The notes below the pieces were generated by a model. That model was not told the DNA's origin. It ran no database searches and saw nothing but the letters and a program-made list of their open reading frames with translations. The translations under genes were made by a program, and so were the position numbers. This document shows, one piece after another, positions 8,690-15,902 of a stretch of 64,000 nucleotides of DNA (positions are counted from its first letter, which is position 1; each line of letters begins with the position of its first letter). Origin of the DNA: Alphaproteobacteria bacterium LSUCC0719 (GTDB taxonomy: Bacteria > Pseudomonadota > Alphaproteobacteria > Puniceispirillales > Puniceispirillaceae); the NCBI GenBank assembly GCA_040839025.1, contig JBFPJN010000005.1:1-64000 (forward strand). Direction: 5' to 3'.

Positions 8690-9346
8690 TTAGCCTGCCG
8701 CTGCCTCTATCGCAGTGCCGAATTTTGGTGCGGCCGGTTTTGGTGCGCCATGTGCGGCCAAAAGAGTGTCTCGCACAAATGCAATATGAGCCGTTTCCTC
8801 GATAATTTCTGCCAGATATTGGGCCTTCATCAATGTTGACCCAACGCCAATCGTGCCGTGGTTCGCCAGAACGGCAGCTACAACACGCTTGTCGCGGAAT
8901 ACCGGGCTGATCTCAACCTCGGTCTGCGGCCCGCCCTTGCCAGAGAGTGGGATCAGAGGCATTCGACCGATCTTTTCGATTGTTTGCACTGTCAAACATG
9001 GAATTTCCAGGCCAGCGCTCGCATAGCCCGTTGCCCAGGGGCTGTGACAATGCACAACGGCGTTTATATCGTCGCGTATACGGTATAGATCGAGATGGAA
9101 GCCAAGATCCTTGGAGGGTTTGTAGTCCGATGCCTCGATCGTTCCATCAAGATGAACGATCTGCAGATTTTCATGGGTACATTCATTGAAGCCGACGCCC
9201 GAGGGTTTGATGACAATTGCCTCTGCGCTCGCAATCCGAACAGACAGATTGCCGCCAGCATTGGTTTGAAGGCCTTGCTGGAAACAGCGTCTGCCGATAG
9301 CTATCAAATCACTCTTTTTCTCGAAAATCTCATCCTGATCAATCAT
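8690..9346 (-). CDS. Class II aldolase/adducin family protein
   Basis: A 218-residue zinc-dependent aldolase-fold protein, of the type that cleaves sugar phosphates such as fuculose-1-phosphate or 3-oxo four-carbon acid phosphates. Visible features are the phosphate-binding GGNLSVR near residue 37, IKPSGVGF, the metal-binding VVHCHSPWA near residue 100 and LANHGTIGVG. Start is the ATG at 9346, which has AAGGA nine bases upstream; the longer TTG form at 9364 would overlap the preceding gene. It is co-transcribed with the Tm-1-like gene and directed against the rest of the cluster. Family members include epimerases and decarboxylases, so the exact reaction is open. Confidence 0.88.
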   Translation of the reverse strand: MIDQDEIFEKKSDLIAIGRRCFQQGLQTNAGGNLSVRIASAEAIVIKPSGVGFNECTHENLQIVHLDGTIEASDYKPSKDLGFHLDLYRIRDDINAVVHCHSPWATGYASAGLEIPCLTVQTIEKIGRMPLIPLSGKGGPQTEVEISPVFRDKRVVAAVLANHGTIGVGSTLMKAQYLAEIIEETAHIAFVRDTLLAAHGAPKPAAPKFGTAIEAAAG

Positions 9347-9360
9347 CGTGTGAAGTTCCT

Positions 9361-10485
9361 TCAAAGTGTCTCCAATAAAAGATGCACAGCCTTTTCAGCT
9401 GTCTCTGGCGCAAAGATATGGTCTGAAATTCTGACAACTTCGTATTTTTGCGCGCTGGCCTCGAAGGTCTCTGCTGCGACCGCACGAAGGTGGGCATCCT
9501 CGACAGCACCATTTGGTCGGTCCTCACTGGAAAAACCGCCCATTGGCATCAGAACACGTGTCGGCGCTTCACCCAAATTCAATGCGGCAGCCAAAGCGGT
9601 GGCCGCGTTGTGCATTTCTTCAGAACTCATTTTTACATGCGTGAAATGCGCGGAATGCCGATAATGGGGTCTGTCCAGAAAGTGAGATGCAATGCTGTCT
9701 ATGCCACCAAGGCCAATGACATTCATGCCGCCGGGAAGAATGATGCGGGGAATCTGGCCGGTGGCACTGAATCTGTCTGGCATTTCGACGCAAGTGCCAG
9801 CAACGACCATTCTGGTGATCTCGTGGACTGTCATGTCGATTGCCGCAGCAAATGCACCTTCGCGAGCGTGTTTGGCAAAGGCGGCACCGCCGAATCCGTT
9901 TGCATGAAACGCGGTCACTTCATGGCCCGCGTCAATCAGCTTTTGGCTAATTTCAACCCCGGCCCTGCCTGTTATGCCGAGTGTTGTCAACCCGACCGAT
10001 GGTTGTGGATTGGCAGATGGTGAGAGATTGGCCAAGCCTGAGACCAGACCTGCAGTCCTGTCAAAAACGCTCCGTAACGATGGGTTCAAACCTTCAATAT
10101 CAACGACACTGGGAACAAGGATGATGGAATCTTCAGCCACCGCTGCGCGAGGGTCAAAAGGCAGGGTTGTCACCAGCACCTTCGACATCTTGCCGGGCAG
10201 AGCTTTCATCACCCGTACAATCATGTCGCTTCCCGTCCCGCCGCCAACACCCAGAACAATCGGCCCATCATCATCTGTACATTCACCAATCCGGGTGACC
10301 GCATCGGCAACAGATTGGTCCATGGCCGCCAGCTTGCGCTCGCCATCCCAGACTTCTCCGTTCGAACCAAGTGAGATATCGATTATGGTTACTGTCAGTT
10401 TGTGCGCCAACAGCGCATCCTTGATATAGGATACCGAGTCCTTCTTGGTTTCCATTGCGACAATCAACAGAACCGACCTACTCAT
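9361..10485 (-). CDS. Tm-1-like ATP-binding domain protein (UPF0261)
   Basis: A 374-residue protein of the UPF0261 family, related to the N-terminal domain of the plant virus-resistance protein Tm-1. The glycine-rich nucleotide-binding segment GVGGGTGSD is at residues 79-87, and the second Rossmann-like half begins with LGITGRAGVEISQKLIDAGHEV near residue 170. Bacterial members often sit in carbohydrate-acid catabolic clusters and have no settled biochemical role. Here it is the first gene of a two-gene leftward operon with a class II aldolase, divergent from the second GntR regulator. Start ATG follows AAGGTGA. Confidence 0.85.
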   Translation of the reverse strand: MSRSVLLIVAMETKKDSVSYIKDALLAHKLTVTIIDISLGSNGEVWDGERKLAAMDQSVADAVTRIGECTDDDGPIVLGVGGGTGSDMIVRVMKALPGKMSKVLVTTLPFDPRAAVAEDSIILVPSVVDIEGLNPSLRSVFDRTAGLVSGLANLSPSANPQPSVGLTTLGITGRAGVEISQKLIDAGHEVTAFHANGFGGAAFAKHAREGAFAAAIDMTVHEITRMVVAGTCVEMPDRFSATGQIPRIILPGGMNVIGLGGIDSIASHFLDRPHYRHSAHFTHVKMSSEEMHNAATALAAALNLGEAPTRVLMPMGGFSSEDRPNGAVEDAHLRAVAAETFEASAQKYEVVRISDHIFAPETAEKAVHLLLETL

Positions 10486-10524
10486 ATTGTCACCTTGCAG
10501 ATTGTTGACTGGCTAACCGCATTT

Positions 10525-10537
10525 ATGCATACAAAAA
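10525..10537. promoter_or_regulatory. ATGCATACAAAAA element, candidate operator
   Basis: Lies between the divergent Tm-1-like and GntR genes. In reverse orientation it reads TTTTTGTATGCAT, matching the TGTATGCAAAA-type half sites at 1030 and 11291 in core composition. Candidate shared binding site of one of the two GntR proteins. Confidence 0.4.
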
Positions 10538-10611
10538 GACATAATTGAATGCAATTTAGAACTAAGGCTGTTCATACACCTAATTTAACAGAACGAGGAT
10601 ATCACAGGAAA

Positions 10612-11265
10612 ATGGCTGATAATGTGCAGAACCAGAGTCTACCGCTTGCCCGAGCCATAGAGGCACAGCTTGTCGAAGATATTTCCATCGGGTTGCTTGA
10701 GCCAGGTCGCAGACTAGACGAAGCTGGTCTTGCCCAGAGGTTTGGAGCTTCACGCACGCCAGTTCGTGAGGCGCTCCTAAGGTTGGCTGCGCAAGGCATT
10801 CTGGTCGAGGGTGAAAGGCGTGGGATCCGTGTTGCTGAATATACGCGAGAGGAACTCAGTCAGATATTCGAGGCCATGCATGAGATTGAAATCGCCTGTG
10901 CCCGCATTGCAGCATCGCGCCTTACTCTGTTGTCGCGGCATGAAATAGAAGCGGCTCAGGCGGAATGCATAACGGCTGCCGAAGCCGGTGACCGAACAGG
11001 ATTTCTGCGCGCCAACGAGGCTTTTCACCAGACGATTTACCGCGCGACCGGGAACCCTTTCATTGCTGAACTCGCCTCTGACTTTCGACGCCGAACTGGT
11101 CCGTTCCGGGCCAAGAAGTTCGTTGTGAAGCAGGACCTCCTCGCTGCCGCGGAATCTCATGAGCGCCTGATGCGAGATATTTTCAGCAAGGATTCGACGA
11201 CGGCATCAAATGGCATGATGTCGTACATGACCGAGAGTCTCAGCAAAGCTCTCGCCGCGAACTGA
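10612..11265 (+). CDS. GntR family transcriptional regulator, FCD type (second)
   Basis: A 217-residue regulator with the winged helix-turn-helix at about residues 10-75 (SRTPVREALLRLAAQGIL) and a C-terminal FCD ligand domain. It resembles the regulator at 194-883 in layout but differs throughout, so it is not a recent copy. Its position between the Tm-1-like/aldolase operon and the lactonase-to-kinase operon, with related inverted repeats on both sides, suggests it controls both. I start at ATG 10612 (AGGA five bases upstream) instead of the ATG at 10549, which would add 21 residues overlapping the promoter region. Confidence 0.9.
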   Translation: MADNVQNQSLPLARAIEAQLVEDISIGLLEPGRRLDEAGLAQRFGASRTPVREALLRLAAQGILVEGERRGIRVAEYTREELSQIFEAMHEIEIACARIAASRLTLLSRHEIEAAQAECITAAEAGDRTGFLRANEAFHQTIYRATGNPFIAELASDFRRRTGPFRAKKFVVKQDLLAAAESHERLMRDIFSKDSTTASNGMMSYMTESLSKALAAN

Positions 11266-11291
11266 GGTCGCAGGCAAAATTTGCTAGAAAT

Positions 11292-11317
11292 GTATGCAAA
11301 AATATGATTTTGTATAC
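11292..11317. promoter_or_regulatory. Imperfect inverted repeat GTATGCAAAA-N6-TTTTGTATAC
   Basis: Arms match at 9 of 10 positions. It lies 44 bp upstream of the GTG start of the lactonase-like gene and shares its half site with elements at 1028-1046 and 10525-10537. Probable GntR operator for the downstream four-gene operon. Confidence 0.5.
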
Positions 11318-11360
11318 TCAAAGTGGATTTATAAAGCAGATCAGTACTGGGAGAAGACAA

Positions 11361-12296
11361 GTGGGTGTCGCGGAAACTAAAATTTATCCCATTAACACAG
11401 GATGGCTGGAGGCAGATCTCGGCACATATATTTTCTGGAAAGGTCCGGCTGGGAAAAAATACTGGAATCCCGTCTACTGCCACTATGTCGATACAGGTGA
11501 ACACAAGATACTGATTGATACCGGTCTATGTGATGAGGAAAGAGCAACACTCTATCATCACAGATGTGAGAAGCGTGGCTGTCTTGAGGTGCATAATCAT
11601 CTCGAGCAGAAGCTTGGTGTCAGTTGTGACGAGATTGATGCCATCATCTTTACGCACCTGCACTGGGATCATGTGCAAAACATGAAGCGGTTCAAGAATG
11701 CGCGCTATATAGCCCCGAAGGCCGAGATCGAGATGGCCTACAATCCGTTGCCACTTTATTACCGCACCTATGAATGCGGCATTCTTGGAATAGAGCCTGC
11801 TTACGCCGGTTGTGTGTTTGAGGCTGTTGAAGATGAATGTGAAATCTTCCCCGGCATTACCATGTTCCATACTCCCGGCCATTCTGTTGGACATATGGCG
11901 GTCACGGTTGCTACGACGGCGGGCGATATCGTGATTGCCGGAGATGCGATATTTGTTGAACGCAATCTCGACCCCAACCCGGCCGAGCAATGGCGCTATT
12001 GGGTGCCGGCGCGTTTCGTCAACTCCTTTGAGGGTTGGAAATCGGTAGAGGAAATCGACAAGCGCGCCGACTATGTCCTGCCTTGCCACGACGAAGCTGC
12101 AAATGCACGCTCGCACGTCTTCCCATATGCGGGGATGCCACTTCGCAGGCGGCGACAATCGATACCAGGCTTCAAATTCTACTTTGGTGATATGCCCGCG
12201 AACATGGCCGACAAGATCGTCCCTGCCATGTCTGCCGAAGAGGCCGAGGTTTTCATGTCGAATCTTGTCGATCCCAAGGATATGGCCGAATACTGA
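11361..12296 (+). CDS. Metallo-beta-lactamase-fold hydrolase, N-acyl homoserine lactonase-like
   Basis: A 311-residue MBL-fold enzyme with an intact dinuclear zinc motif: FTHLHWDHVQN (HxHxDH) near residue 98, HTPGHSVGHMAV near residue 173 and GDAIF for the bridging Asp. The spacing and the loop after HxHxDH resemble AttM/AiiB lactonases, which open small lactone rings. In this operon, with sugar kinase and aldolase, a sugar-lactone substrate is more plausible than a quorum signal; that is inference. I take the GTG at 11361, which has GGGAG seven bases upstream. The ATG at 11304 lies inside the operator-like repeat. Confidence 0.85.
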   Translation: MGVAETKIYPINTGWLEADLGTYIFWKGPAGKKYWNPVYCHYVDTGEHKILIDTGLCDEERATLYHHRCEKRGCLEVHNHLEQKLGVSCDEIDAIIFTHLHWDHVQNMKRFKNARYIAPKAEIEMAYNPLPLYYRTYECGILGIEPAYAGCVFEAVEDECEIFPGITMFHTPGHSVGHMAVTVATTAGDIVIAGDAIFVERNLDPNPAEQWRYWVPARFVNSFEGWKSVEEIDKRADYVLPCHDEAANARSHVFPYAGMPLRRRRQSIPGFKFYFGDMPANMADKIVPAMSAEEAEVFMSNLVDPKDMAEY

Positions 12297-12301
12297 AACC
12301 C

Positions 12302-13147
12302 GTGACACATCTTCTGGAAAGCCTGTTGGACATTGCCACCTCATATGATGGGCTTGTTTTTGATCAATGGGGCGTGCTGCACAACGGTGCAGAACCCTAT
12401 CCTCATGCCGTCGATATCCTGACTGAACTGCGCCGACGTGGACATTTCATGGCTGTGCTTTCAAATTCAGGCAGGCGCGCGAGAGCCAACCAAGAGCTGA
12501 TTGAACAAATTGGCTTTCCGCCGGGACTCTTTGGACGCGTGATGTCTTCGGGTGAAGCGCTTTGGCAGGACATATATACAGGGCGGATTGCCGAGCGAAT
12601 TTTCTTCAAGGTTGAACGACGACCCTGCGATGCTGCCCACTTTGCCGAGGGCCTGAAAATCGAGTTTGCTTCCAAAATGCGCGAAGTCGAAGCGGTTCTT
12701 CTTCTCGGTGTTCCCGATGACAGCATCATTGAAGAATGGGAACATAGCCTGAATGAAGCCGCCGCGCTCAATCTGCCTGTCTACTGTGCCAATCCTGACC
12801 GGTTCTCTCCCCGACCCGATGGAAAACTGGCATTGCAGCCGGGCGCGCTGGCTTACGCCTACAAGGATAGGGGTGGATCGGTCACCTTTTATGGGAAGCC
12901 CCATTTGCCGGTGTTTTCCGGACTCGAGCGAGCGGTTGATATGGTCGGGGGTCGGCTTCTTATGATTGGAGATAGCCTTGAGCATGATATCGCCGGGGCG
13001 AACGTTGCCGGCTGGGACAGCGTTTTTGTTCTGGGTGGTCTTCACAAGACTGAAATTGACGAGAATGATATTGCGGGCAGTGTTAAAGACCTTGTGAATG
13101 CGCATGGAATCAAGCCGCCGACTTTTGCCATCAGGGAAGCCAAGTGA
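12302..13147 (+). CDS. HAD superfamily hydrolase, class IIA (TIGR01459-like)
   Basis: A 281-residue haloacid-dehalogenase-fold protein. Motif I reads FDQWGVLHNG near residue 20, so the nucleophile Asp is present but the usual second acid is Trp, as in the TIGR01459 subfamily. Motif II is VLSNSGRRA near residue 58, motif III includes YGKPHLPVF near residue 198, and motif IV is LMIGDSLEHDIAGA. It is expected to be a phosphatase for a small phosphorylated metabolite, although the Trp replacement leaves catalysis uncertain. Start is GTG at 12302; the stop overlaps the next gene by four bases (GTGA). Confidence 0.87.
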   Translation: MTHLLESLLDIATSYDGLVFDQWGVLHNGAEPYPHAVDILTELRRRGHFMAVLSNSGRRARANQELIEQIGFPPGLFGRVMSSGEALWQDIYTGRIAERIFFKVERRPCDAAHFAEGLKIEFASKMREVEAVLLLGVPDDSIIEEWEHSLNEAAALNLPVYCANPDRFSPRPDGKLALQPGALAYAYKDRGGSVTFYGKPHLPVFSGLERAVDMVGGRLLMIGDSLEHDIAGANVAGWDSVFVLGGLHKTEIDENDIAGSVKDLVNAHGIKPPTFAIREAK

Positions 13148-14112
13148 CATATCACGATCTCCTTACAAATGACTTTTGTTCGCTCTCTGCCCAGCTGGGC
13201 CGGGATCCGTTGCAGGTTCAGGGGCCGGGTGGCAATACCTCGATCAAAGGTGACGGTGTCATGTGGATCAAGGCCTCTGGCAAAGAGTTGGCTGATTCGG
13301 AAACCAAGAAAATTTTTGTGGCGGTTGACCTTGAGGCAGCCCGTACCGAGGCCAACGGTCAGGGCGATGGCAATTGCAAGGCCGCTGTGATTGATCCTGA
13401 ACAAAAGCTAAGGCCCTCCATTGAAACAACCTTCCATGCCGTACTTCAGTGGCCAGTGGTCATACACACTCATTCCGTAGCCACTATCGTCCACGCCATT
13501 TCCCCTCAAGGCCGGGTCGCGGCGGCCAAAAAGCTGTCGGGCCTGCCTTTTGCATTTGTACCCTATCGAAAGCCGGGGCTGCCTCTTACCAGAGAAATAG
13601 TTGCATCTATAAATTCAGACACCCAGATCGTTGTGCTTCAAAATCATGGGCTAATCTGTTGCGGACAAACGGTTCAGGAAGCTGCCGCCCTCATCGCGGC
13701 AGTCGAGAGCCGGCTCGCGCTTGCCGTCACAGACGTGGTAGCGGCACCGGGTGAGAGTCCGCCGGAGGGGACCAGATGGGCGGCTGATGTAACAAAGCTC
13801 GCAACAGATCCCCGTTTATTTGATCTGGCGCGTGCAGGATCCTATTACCCTGACCATGTTGTGTTTCTTGGCCCCGCGCTTCCTCAATTTGGGGAAGCAC
13901 AGGACCGCCCTGCGATGCTGGTCAAGGGAAGGGGAGTGTTGATCAGAACTGACGCAACGCCAACTCAGGTTTCTATGTTGGACTGTCTTGCTGCGGTTTT
14001 GTCGCGGTTGCCTGAAGATTGGCAAGCCGAGCCGATAGGCCAGGAATCCGAAGCGGACCTTATGAACTGGGACGCTGAAAAATACCGCATGTCACTCGCG
14101 CGTCGCGGTTGA
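13144..14112 (+). CDS. Class II aldolase/adducin family protein (second)
   Basis: A 322-residue protein, longer than the roughly 220 residues of the other aldolase because of a C-terminal extension of about 100 residues. The N-terminal domain shows GPGGNTSIKGDGVMWIKASG near residue 27, the metal site VVIHTHSVAT near residue 108 and VLQNHGLICCG near residue 162. The extension may be a second domain as in short forms of RhaD-like aldolases. Start is GTG overlapping the HAD stop. It probably cleaves the product of the adjacent kinase; the substrate is not assignable. Confidence 0.87.
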   Translation: MTYHDLLTNDFCSLSAQLGRDPLQVQGPGGNTSIKGDGVMWIKASGKELADSETKKIFVAVDLEAARTEANGQGDGNCKAAVIDPEQKLRPSIETTFHAVLQWPVVIHTHSVATIVHAISPQGRVAAAKKLSGLPFAFVPYRKPGLPLTREIVASINSDTQIVVLQNHGLICCGQTVQEAAALIAAVESRLALAVTDVVAAPGESPPEGTRWAADVTKLATDPRLFDLARAGSYYPDHVVFLGPALPQFGEAQDRPAMLVKGRGVLIRTDATPTQVSMLDCLAAVLSRLPEDWQAEPIGQESEADLMNWDAEKYRMSLARRG

Positions 14113-14115
14113 AAG

Positions 14116-15387
14116 ATGCTGGCGCTGGGGATTGACATAGGAACCTCCGGCGTCAGGAGTGCCGTGCTGGACGAGAGTGGCACCCTCCTGTCCTCATCGC
14201 GCTCTCCACACCTTTTGCAGGTGGCAGGTGATGTTCAGGCCGAATATTGGTGGGCATCGGTCCGAAATTGTTTGGCCCATACCATAGATGCGCTTCATGA
14301 AGCAAAGTTGAACCCCCGCGACATCGGGGTTTTGGCAGTAGATGGAACTTCGGGCAGCATGGTGTTGGTGGACGCAACTATCTGTCCAGTGACACCGGCG
14401 CTGATGTATAATTCCTCGGGCTTTGACGCTGAAGCTGAGTTGATCAGACGCCATGGGCCGGCGAACCATATCACCCAGGGTTCAAACTCCGCTTTGGCCC
14501 GCCTCATTCGTCTGCAGTCCTATGACATGTCTGGTTCGGCCAACTTTCTCTGTCACCAAGCTGATTTTGTAATGGCGCACCTGACCGGAGTGGCCGGGTT
14601 TTCAGACCATAACAACGCACTCAAGACAGGGTATGACCCACAGCGTGAAAGTTGGCCTGACTGGCTGGAGGCTGCGGGTGTTCGGACGGACCTCTTGCCA
14701 CGTGTTTTGCCTCCGGGGCGGGCGGTCCGACAGATTGATCCGAAGGTTGCGGATGAATTTGGCCTTGCACGTGATCTTGTCGTAAAGGCCGGCACGACAG
14801 ACAGCATCGCCGCCTACCTGGCAACAGGCGCCTCTGAAATAGGCACCGCCGTTACCTCGCTTGGCACGACTCTGGCTGTCAAGATGCTGAGCCCTGCCAG
14901 GATCGAAGATCCGTCAATAGGGCTTTACAGTCATAAAGTTGGAGATGCCTGGATCGCGGGTGGCGCCTCGAACTCAGGTGGCGGGGTGCTTCTTAGATTC
15001 TTTGACGAGGCACAACTGCGGAACCTGAGTGAGCTTATAGACCCTTCGCGCGAAACCGACCTTGACTATTATCCACTCCTGCGCCCGGGGGAGAGGTTTC
15101 CGACAAACGATCCAGATATGCTTCCGCGCCTCACACCCCGACCGGAAGATGATGTTCATTTCCTGCATGGGTTGTTGCAGGGGATCGCGCGTATAGAGAG
15201 CCAGGGATATAGGGCGCTTGAAAGAATGGGCGGCGGAGCTGTTCAACGGGTTCTTACAGTTGGAGGAGGTGCAGGCAACGAAACCTGGCGGCTGATAAGA
15301 GAACGCGAGATAGGTGTGCCTGTTGAGGTTGCCACGCGGGATCAGGCCAGTATAGGCGTGGCGCTGCTTGCGCTTCGCGAAAATTGA
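14116..15387 (+). CDS. FGGY-family carbohydrate kinase
   Basis: A 423-residue sugar kinase, shorter than the usual 480-520 for the family. The first ATPase-fold domain starts with LGIDIGTSGVRSAVLDESG, followed by AVDGTSGSM near residue 75 with the first half of the catalytic cleft. The second domain shows GTTDSIAAYLATGA near residue 225 and the adenosine segment VGGGAGNETW near residue 379. It would phosphorylate a sugar, polyol or sugar acid for cleavage by the aldolase upstream. It is the last gene of this operon and of the less GC-rich island; mobile-element remnants begin about 90 bp downstream. Confidence 0.9.
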   Translation: MLALGIDIGTSGVRSAVLDESGTLLSSSRSPHLLQVAGDVQAEYWWASVRNCLAHTIDALHEAKLNPRDIGVLAVDGTSGSMVLVDATICPVTPALMYNSSGFDAEAELIRRHGPANHITQGSNSALARLIRLQSYDMSGSANFLCHQADFVMAHLTGVAGFSDHNNALKTGYDPQRESWPDWLEAAGVRTDLLPRVLPPGRAVRQIDPKVADEFGLARDLVVKAGTTDSIAAYLATGASEIGTAVTSLGTTLAVKMLSPARIEDPSIGLYSHKVGDAWIAGGASNSGGGVLLRFFDEAQLRNLSELIDPSRETDLDYYPLLRPGERFPTNDPDMLPRLTPRPEDDVHFLHGLLQGIARIESQGYRALERMGGGAVQRVLTVGGGAGNETWRLIREREIGVPVEVATRDQASIGVALLALREN

Positions 15388-15475
15388 AAATACTCGGTTT
15401 GCCGAATTGGTGACATAATCGATCCCGCATCCATTCATCTTGTGACAGCGTCACAAAATTCAGATGCAAATAACG

Positions 15476-15594
15476 GCGGTCGCGCGCCCGGCTGATCTCG
15501 ACATAAAAGGTCTTCTCGTTCGTCAGCTCCTGATGGGTTGAATCCAGCACCGCGATCACCTGGTCGGCGATGCCGGCCCGGATGTCGGCAGCGC
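15476..15594 (-). pseudogene. Fragment of MobF-type conjugative relaxase/helicase (C-terminal helicase part)
   Basis: On the minus strand this stretch encodes IADQVIAVLDSTHQEL followed by TNEKTFYVEISRARDR, which matches the conserved C-terminal helicase motif of TraA/TrwC-like relaxases. Only about 40 codons remain; the reading frame continues without family resemblance and the upstream part is absent. It is a remnant of an integrated conjugative element, not a functional gene. Confidence 0.7.
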
Positions 15595-15797
15595 TTGCGG
15601 GCTATGTGCTTGCAAAACGCGACATCCCGGCGCCGGGCTCGCTGATGAGAGGGCAGTATCTGATCGTTCTGCCGCCGGTCGTCGCCGGGAAGCTCGCTCT
15701 CTATACGGCGATGCGCGAGACCGGCACCAGCAATGTCGCACTGGCGGCGCGCCTCAACCGGCTGCTGCGGGCCGGTCTGAAACTGGATGCCGAGTGA
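15570..15797 (+). pseudogene. Remnant of HicB-family antitoxin
   Basis: From about residue 7 the 75-residue frame reads AALAGYVLAKRD, then RGQYLIVLPPVVAGKLALY and MRETGTSNVALAARL, the C-terminal half of HicB antitoxins. The N-terminal partner-binding domain is missing, the helix after ALAARL is replaced by an unrelated tail, and no hicA toxin gene is nearby. The 5-prime end overlaps the relaxase fragment on the opposite strand, so this is a junction of two broken genes. Confidence 0.65.
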
Positions 15798-15902
15798 TGC
15801 CGGGAATTGTGGTGTCAGGTTCAAGTGCGGAGTGAAGGGTGTCTAGTATGCAGCCTTAAGCAATCTCGGTGCCTGTTATCTAGAATATTGGGGGTTTGAC
15901 GT
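15798..15902. other. Non-coding gap at island boundary
   Basis: About 100 bp between the HicB remnant and the 3-prime end of the AcoR-like gene. I see no gene, tRNA end or attachment-site repeat. Base composition rises in GC to the right of this point. Confidence 0.35.

Noticed and set aside
11361-12296. Quorum-quenching lactonase as the firm function
   Set aside because: Resemblance to AttM/AiiB is at fold level only, and the operon is a sugar-type catabolic one.
15435-15824. 129-codon minus-strand frame spanning the relaxase/HicB junction
   Set aside because: It is in a different frame from the relaxase-like residues and reads as Arg/His-rich noise.
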